Below, piece by piece: positions 6,056 through 10,017 of a stretch of DNA of 10,017 nt; position 1 is the first letter of the stretch; every line of letters starts with the position of its first letter. The notes beneath the pieces are model-generated. The model made no database searches. It was not told the origin of the DNA and saw nothing but the letters and a program-made list of their open reading frames with translations. The DNA is from an uncultured Clostridia bacterium (GTDB lineage Bacteria; Bacillota; Clostridia; Christensenellales; Borkfalkiaceae): NCBI GenBank assembly GCA_945834965.1, contig CAMAHZ010000034.1, forward strand, positions 1 through 10,017, written 5' to 3'. The position numbers and the translations under genes are program-made.

Positions 6056-6083
6056 AAAACCGCACGGCTTAATTGCCGTGCGG
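6056..6083 (-). terminator. Intrinsic terminator after the surface protein gene
   Basis: A perfect 9-bp GC-rich stem is formed by CCGCACGGC and GCCGTGCGG (6060-6068 with 6075-6083) around a 6-nt loop. On the minus strand it is followed by TTTTAATAT. It lies 22 nt past the stop of the giant gene and isolates the yqfC cluster from it. The plus strand lacks a comparable T tract, so it is read as a minus-strand terminator. Confidence 0.88.
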
Positions 6084-6105
6084 TCTGCAATATTGTAGAT
6101 ATTGA

Positions 6106-9100
6106 TTAATACTTAAACGTTACGCTTGAATTACCGTTGACCGAAGCGTTAGTCCAAACCCCGTCAGTAAGATTGTTGTCTTTCCAAGTATAATTACCAA
6201 ACGTGAACTTGTTTAACGTCATAGTGGTCATCGTTACGCCGTCAACAGTAATAACGATTGACTTTTTAGTTTCGTTACGAGTTGCAACTATACACTGACC
6301 TTCCCATACGGTAAATGAATTGCTGTAATTAAGTGCATAGTCGTTATTCTTACCACCGTAGGTATCGTTATATCTCGTACCTGCACCACTCATACCATAG
6401 GTAAACGTAAACTGCGTTCTCGTGTATACGACTAAGTTGTCAAGCGAAAGACTTGTAACTTCGTTCCAGCTATTATCGTACCACTTGCCGTCTATGCCGC
6501 TGCCGGTAGGCGCGTAGAGCGTTGAGCCTGCCGTGTTGGTTACCACGCTGAACGCAGTACCTACCTTGCTTGCGCCCCAGATTACGTACAGCGTATTACC
6601 TGCGCTTGCAATATCTTCGCCGACGCCAAAGGTGAGCGTTTCGCCGTTCAAATATGCAAATCCAAGGAACGTATAACCCGTAGCCGTAGGAGTTTCAAGG
6701 CTAACGCTGTCGTTCTTTACGGAGACGGTTACTTTGGTTGCAGTATTCGCCTTTACTGTCTTGCCGTGGAAGGTGAACTCAACTCCGCTGTATACGGTTA
6801 TAATCGACGCCGCCTCGTATTTAACCGTGTAGGTTACGGTCGTGTATCCGTTTACGACGTTGTATTCGGGTTCATACACACACTTGTAGGTTATGCCGTT
6901 TTTGGTCATATCGAACTGCGCAAAATCAACGGCGAGATTAGATTCAATCTCCGCACTTCCGGTAAACGTGCTTGCGCTTACCAAAGGATAGTACCTTGAA
7001 AGAATATCTTCTACTGCATTTACGGTAAGCGAACTACCCGTTACGCCGTTTAATTCGACTACTGCGTTTGCAGTTACGTAATCCCAACCGCTTGAATAGA
7101 GTGCGCCGCCGCCGTTTTTATCGTAGTCGACTACAGCGGTATTTCTGGGGTCGCAGCCGATATAGTAGCGCTTGAATATTGCGCCCGAGCCGCTGCGGCG
7201 GAATCTCGTCCAGAGCAGGTTGGTTGAAGAACCTTCGTATACTACGCTGTTGTAGTAAACGCTGATATTAGTCGAAGTGCCGTCCGTCGTTGCCGAGCAG
7301 CCGTAGAAAGGAGTCGTGTTGCCGCCTTCGCCTTCGCTAAACGAACCGAGCATAGTTACTTGGGGCGCAAGGAATACAGCACTCTCCATACCCACGTTGT
7401 CAAGGAACGCCCTTTCGCCGATTGTTACGATATTTTCGGGAACGATTACGCTTCTCAATGCGTGACCGTCGGTATTTGCAAACGCTTCAGCCGCAATTTC
7501 GGTTACGGGGTAGCCGCCGATTTCGTTTTTAAGCACTAACGTCTTGCCGTTGGCACCACAATATAAAGTATGGTCGAAGCTTGCCGACTTACCTGCCACT
7601 ACGTAGTAACCCGAATTCGTAGCGTTGTCGTAGTGGAATTCGTAATTTACGCCGTCCACTTCTACCAAGCTCTGTACGAATACGCCGCTGAGCTTAATAG
7701 CCGATGCGCCGTTTATAAGCTCTTCGGTGATATAGTCGTTTTCACCGACAACCGTGCCGTCTTCGTAGGTTACTGCACCTATGGTCTCAAGCCCTTTTAT
7801 GGTAGTAGGTACTCTATCGCCGACGAACGAAGTTACGACGTACTGCTCGCTACCGCTCGTCATAATTACGTTTACAGCCTTAGCCCTTAACGCATAGACG
7901 GTTAAATCGCCATTCATTACGACTGAAGTTGCGCCGAGCACGCCTTCTTCTAAGGTGTAGAGCAATCTGAACTCTTTAGTTTCGTCCGTATAAGCAGGAG
8001 AATTATTGTCGTAGGTGTAGATTGTCGAACCCTGACGAACCTGTCTCGTTTCAGTCGTGCCGTCGAGATTTACGATTGTAAGCGTATGCTGATACAGGAT
8101 ATTAGAGTAGTTGTACGAATAGTCGTAGAGACCCGTGTTGCTATTGTAGGTTAAATTCAAGCAACCAAACGTTTCGTCGTAACCGCTCGCTTCGTTCTTT
8201 ACGAAGTGGTCGTAGTCGACTACTATACCCTGTGCGTCGATAATTTCGTTTGCCTTAGCGAACATAGAAGGTGCGGTGACGCCCCTTGCTAACGCCGTAC
8301 CGAACACGTATTCTTGAGTTGCGCCTTCGTCGTATTCAAGCGTTGCGGCAAAGGTTACGTAGCTTTGTATTGCACCGCTCGCCTTGACTGCGCTTATGCC
8401 GTTATCGTTCCTTATGATTGCCGCATACAGCTTGGTAAGCACGTCGCCCGTTACCTTTCTTGCGTTGAGCGAGAAACCGTAGTAGTTATCGTATACGCCG
8501 AACTCGTTTTCAAGTGCGGACATATCGCCGAATGACGCGTACTCGGTGCCGTTTACCATAACCTTTAATGCTTCTACGTAGTCGTACATAGATATAAGCT
8601 GCGTTTCACCCTTCTTGGTCTGGTCGTACAGATAGATATCTTCAGGAGTGGTCAAGCCGGAGCTTACGTTCAAATTGCCTGCCGCAGAGTTGATAATGCT
8701 TATTACCGTATCCCAACCGCTTACGTTTAACCACCACTTAAGTACGCTGTCGTTCGCACTCTTTACGAGCATATGGTCCATAAAGTAGTCCATAGTCATT
8801 ATGCGGTACTCGGGGGTAGAAGTATTCAAGCCCCTTGCAAGCGTTAAGTAGCCGCCGTGGAAGGAAATACCTACCGTGCTTTCGGGTATGGTCACGAGCC
8901 CTAAAGCCGACATCTTCTTTACGTGGAGAACGCCTGAGAAGTAGAAGTCGTTATCCGCCAAAGATATCGTGAGCGTGGACACGTCGATATTGATATCGAA
9001 CATATTTACGATGTTTGCCGTAATCGAACCGCTTAAGGTAAACTTTTCGTACATATTGCCGTTATCGTCGGTCGCAAACTTGACGATATCTTCAAGCATT

Positions 9101-10017
9101 ATAGGCAGGAATTCTATGTTGAGATAATCTTCTCTCTTAAATTCGCTATAGCCGCGCTTTTCAGTCTTTGCGGAAGAGAGCGAAATCCATTCCAAATCTT
9201 CCTTATCGCCGTTTGCATTCGTTACGGTTGCCACGCCGCTCGTCGTCATAGAGTGGTCGTTGTGGTTAATCTTAACCGCAAGATTGCCGAGCGTGCCTAC
9301 GTTTAAGCCGAGCTGACCTAAAAGGCTGTCAAGGTTGATATCGGCGTACTGCACGCCTTCGATTTCGTATGCGTTTACCGATTCGGAGAAGTTGAGATTT
9401 AAAAGTCTATCCAAAATCTCGGCAACCTTATCTAAGGTGCTTTCCGAAACAGGCTGACTTTCTTCGGTTGCAGGCTGTTGCTGCTCAGTATTTTCGGTCG
9501 AGCCGCCTGCAGGAAGAAGCTTTTTAACCACGTCTAAGACGTTGGTGTCGTTAAGCGTATTGAAGAGTACCTTGAACGTTTCGTACAAGCTATCCTGCGT
9601 TGCTTTCATCTTTAAGTCGGGAAGAAGGATATCCGCAACCCTGTTAAGATTGATATAGAATTGAGCCTTGCCCAAATCGTCGTATTCGGTGATTACGTGC
9701 AAGTTGATTGCTACGCCCGCAACGTCGAGAACTAAAAGGCCTTCGGCAAGCTTGCCGTTGTTAATAGAAACTTCGTCGGTGACGTAGATTTCTGCCTTAA
9801 CGTATACGTCCTTAAGCTCGGCAACTTCGGTGTTTGCGCCGTTAAGCTCGAACTTGACTTCGTAGGTATTACTGCCGAGAATGTTCTCTACGGAAATGCC
9901 GTGGATAGACTCGAACAGGAAGTTATATGCAAGGCGGATAAACTCGGTTTCGCCGTCCTTTGACGACGCCATATTGCAATCGGCAAAGCTTATTTCAAGG
10001 GGCTCTGCATTTGCCGC
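6106..10017 (-). CDS. Giant surface-type protein with InlB-like and BspA-like modules, 5' end cut by the window
   Basis: The frame stays open from the window edge to TAA at 6108-6106, giving 1303 visible residues. The first Met (9972) has no ribosome binding site and no signal peptide, so the true start lies beyond the window. From N to C: a beta-rich region, then a Q/E/T/S/P-rich linker (about 9440-9520), and a second long beta-rich region (about 8650-9430) with no family I recognise. Next come an InlB/Flg_new-like module (about 7880-8095; HTLTIVNLDG, ending LTVYALR), a BspA-type leucine-rich segment (about 7300-7550; IGGYPVTEIAAEAFANT, IVTIGERAFLDN) and another Flg_new-like end (about 6573-6685; GYTFLGFAYLNG, then TLYVIWG). 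The C-terminus is rich in T, N, G and Y and has no LPXTG motif or closing membrane helix. The make-up suggests an exported protein that binds host, cell or polymer surfaces. Export and function are inferred, since the signal region is not visible. Confidence 0.85.
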   Translation of the reverse strand, partial: AANAEPLEISFADCNMASSKDGETEFIRLAYNFLFESIHGISVENILGSNTYEVKFELNGANTEVAELKDVYVKAEIYVTDEVSINNGKLAEGLLVLDVAGVAINLHVITEYDDLGKAQFYINLNRVADILLPDLKMKATQDSLYETFKVLFNTLNDTNVLDVVKKLLPAGGSTENTEQQQPATEESQPVSESTLDKVAEILDRLLNLNFSESVNAYEIEGVQYADINLDSLLGQLGLNVGTLGNLAVKINHNDHSMTTSGVATVTNANGDKEDLEWISLSSAKTEKRGYSEFKREDYLNIEFLPIMLEDIVKFATDDNGNMYEKFTLSGSITANIVNMFDINIDVSTLTISLADNDFYFSGVLHVKKMSALGLVTIPESTVGISFHGGYLTLARGLNTSTPEYRIMTMDYFMDHMLVKSANDSVLKWWLNVSGWDTVISIINSAAGNLNVSSGLTTPEDIYLYDQTKKGETQLISMYDYVEALKVMVNGTEYASFGDMSALENEFGVYDNYYGFSLNARKVTGDVLTKLYAAIIRNDNGISAVKASGAIQSYVTFAATLEYDEGATQEYVFGTALARGVTAPSMFAKANEIIDAQGIVVDYDHFVKNEASGYDETFGCLNLTYNSNTGLYDYSYNYSNILYQHTLTIVNLDGTTETRQVRQGSTIYTYDNNSPAYTDETKEFRLLYTLEEGVLGATSVVMNGDLTVYALRAKAVNVIMTSGSEQYVVTSFVGDRVPTTIKGLETIGAVTYEDGTVVGENDYITEELINGASAIKLSGVFVQSLVEVDGVNYEFHYDNATNSGYYVVAGKSASFDHTLYCGANGKTLVLKNEIGGYPVTEIAAEAFANTDGHALRSVIVPENIVTIGERAFLDNVGMESAVFLAPQVTMLGSFSEGEGGNTTPFYGCSATTDGTSTNISVYYNSVVYEGSSTNLLWTRFRRSGSGAIFKRYYIGCDPRNTAVVDYDKNGGGALYSSGWDYVTANAVVELNGVTGSSLTVNAVEDILSRYYPLVSASTFTGSAEIESNLAVDFAQFDMTKNGITYKCVYEPEYNVVNGYTTVTYTVKYEAASIITVYSGVEFTFHGKTVKANTATKVTVSVKNDSVSLETPTATGYTFLGFAYLNGETLTFGVGEDIASAGNTLYVIWGASKVGTAFSVVTNTAGSTLYAPTGSGIDGKWYDNSWNEVTSLSLDNLVVYTRTQFTFTYGMSGAGTRYNDTYGGKNNDYALNYSNSFTVWEGQCIVATRNETKKSIVITVDGVTMTTMTLNKFTFGNYTWKDNNLTDGVWTNASVNGNSSVTFKY

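Noticed and set aside
7570..7890. 106-codon plus-strand ORF opposite the giant gene
   Set aside because: The long open frame follows from the codon pattern of the sense gene; its own sequence shows no domain or start signal.
9970..9972. ATG at 9972 as the start of the giant protein
   Set aside because: The frame is open upstream to the window edge, there is no Shine-Dalgarno before this ATG, and no signal peptide follows it.

Overview
The window looks like chromosomal DNA from an endospore-forming, low-to-moderate GC member of the Firmicutes (Bacillota), most likely an anaerobic Clostridia lineage. The evidence is a seven-gene block in the order known from Bacillus subtilis (yqfC, yqfD, phoH, pgpH, ybeY, era, yqzL, recO; dgkA and cdd are absent), two sporulation-specific genes, and a sigma-E-type promoter. 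The large surface-type protein at the right edge, with InlB-like and BspA-like modules, is of a kind common in gut Clostridia. A finer taxonomic call would be a guess.

All genes lie on the minus strand, so transcription runs from right to left. Positions 10017-6106 hold the 3' part of a giant surface or secreted-type protein gene, whose start is outside the window. It ends at a clear intrinsic terminator (6056-6083). A sigma-E-like promoter follows (6005-6033), then a compact gene cluster: yqfC (5999-5754), yqfD (5761-4868), phoH (4848-3871), a short pgpH/yqfF-type HD phosphodiesterase (3896-2439), ybeY (2433-1972), era (1964-1077), a 34-codon yqzL-like ORF (1014-910) and recO (906-187). An intrinsic terminator (136-161) closes the cluster. 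The AT-rich left edge (1-120) holds a perfect 16-bp palindrome and a near-consensus sigma-A promoter pointing left, towards a gene outside the window.

The cluster combines sporulation (yqfCD) with housekeeping RNA, ribosome and DNA functions: PhoH ATPase, YbeY endoribonuclease, Era GTPase in 30S maturation, RecO recombination mediator, and a c-di-AMP phosphodiesterase. Genes are separated by a few bases or overlap, which suggests one transcript. A sigma-E promoter alone could not supply essential genes such as era in growing cells, so a vegetative promoter inside yqfC-yqfD or just before phoH is expected.

No defence system, CRISPR array, insertion sequence, tRNA or rRNA was seen. The points most worth a second look are: the HD phosphodiesterase lacks the large extracytoplasmic sensor domain of canonical PgpH; the sigma-E promoter match is exact and sits so close to yqfC that the annotated start would be leaderless; a small yqzL gene is easily missed; YqfD is shortened at its C-terminus; and the surface protein has an unusual module mix.
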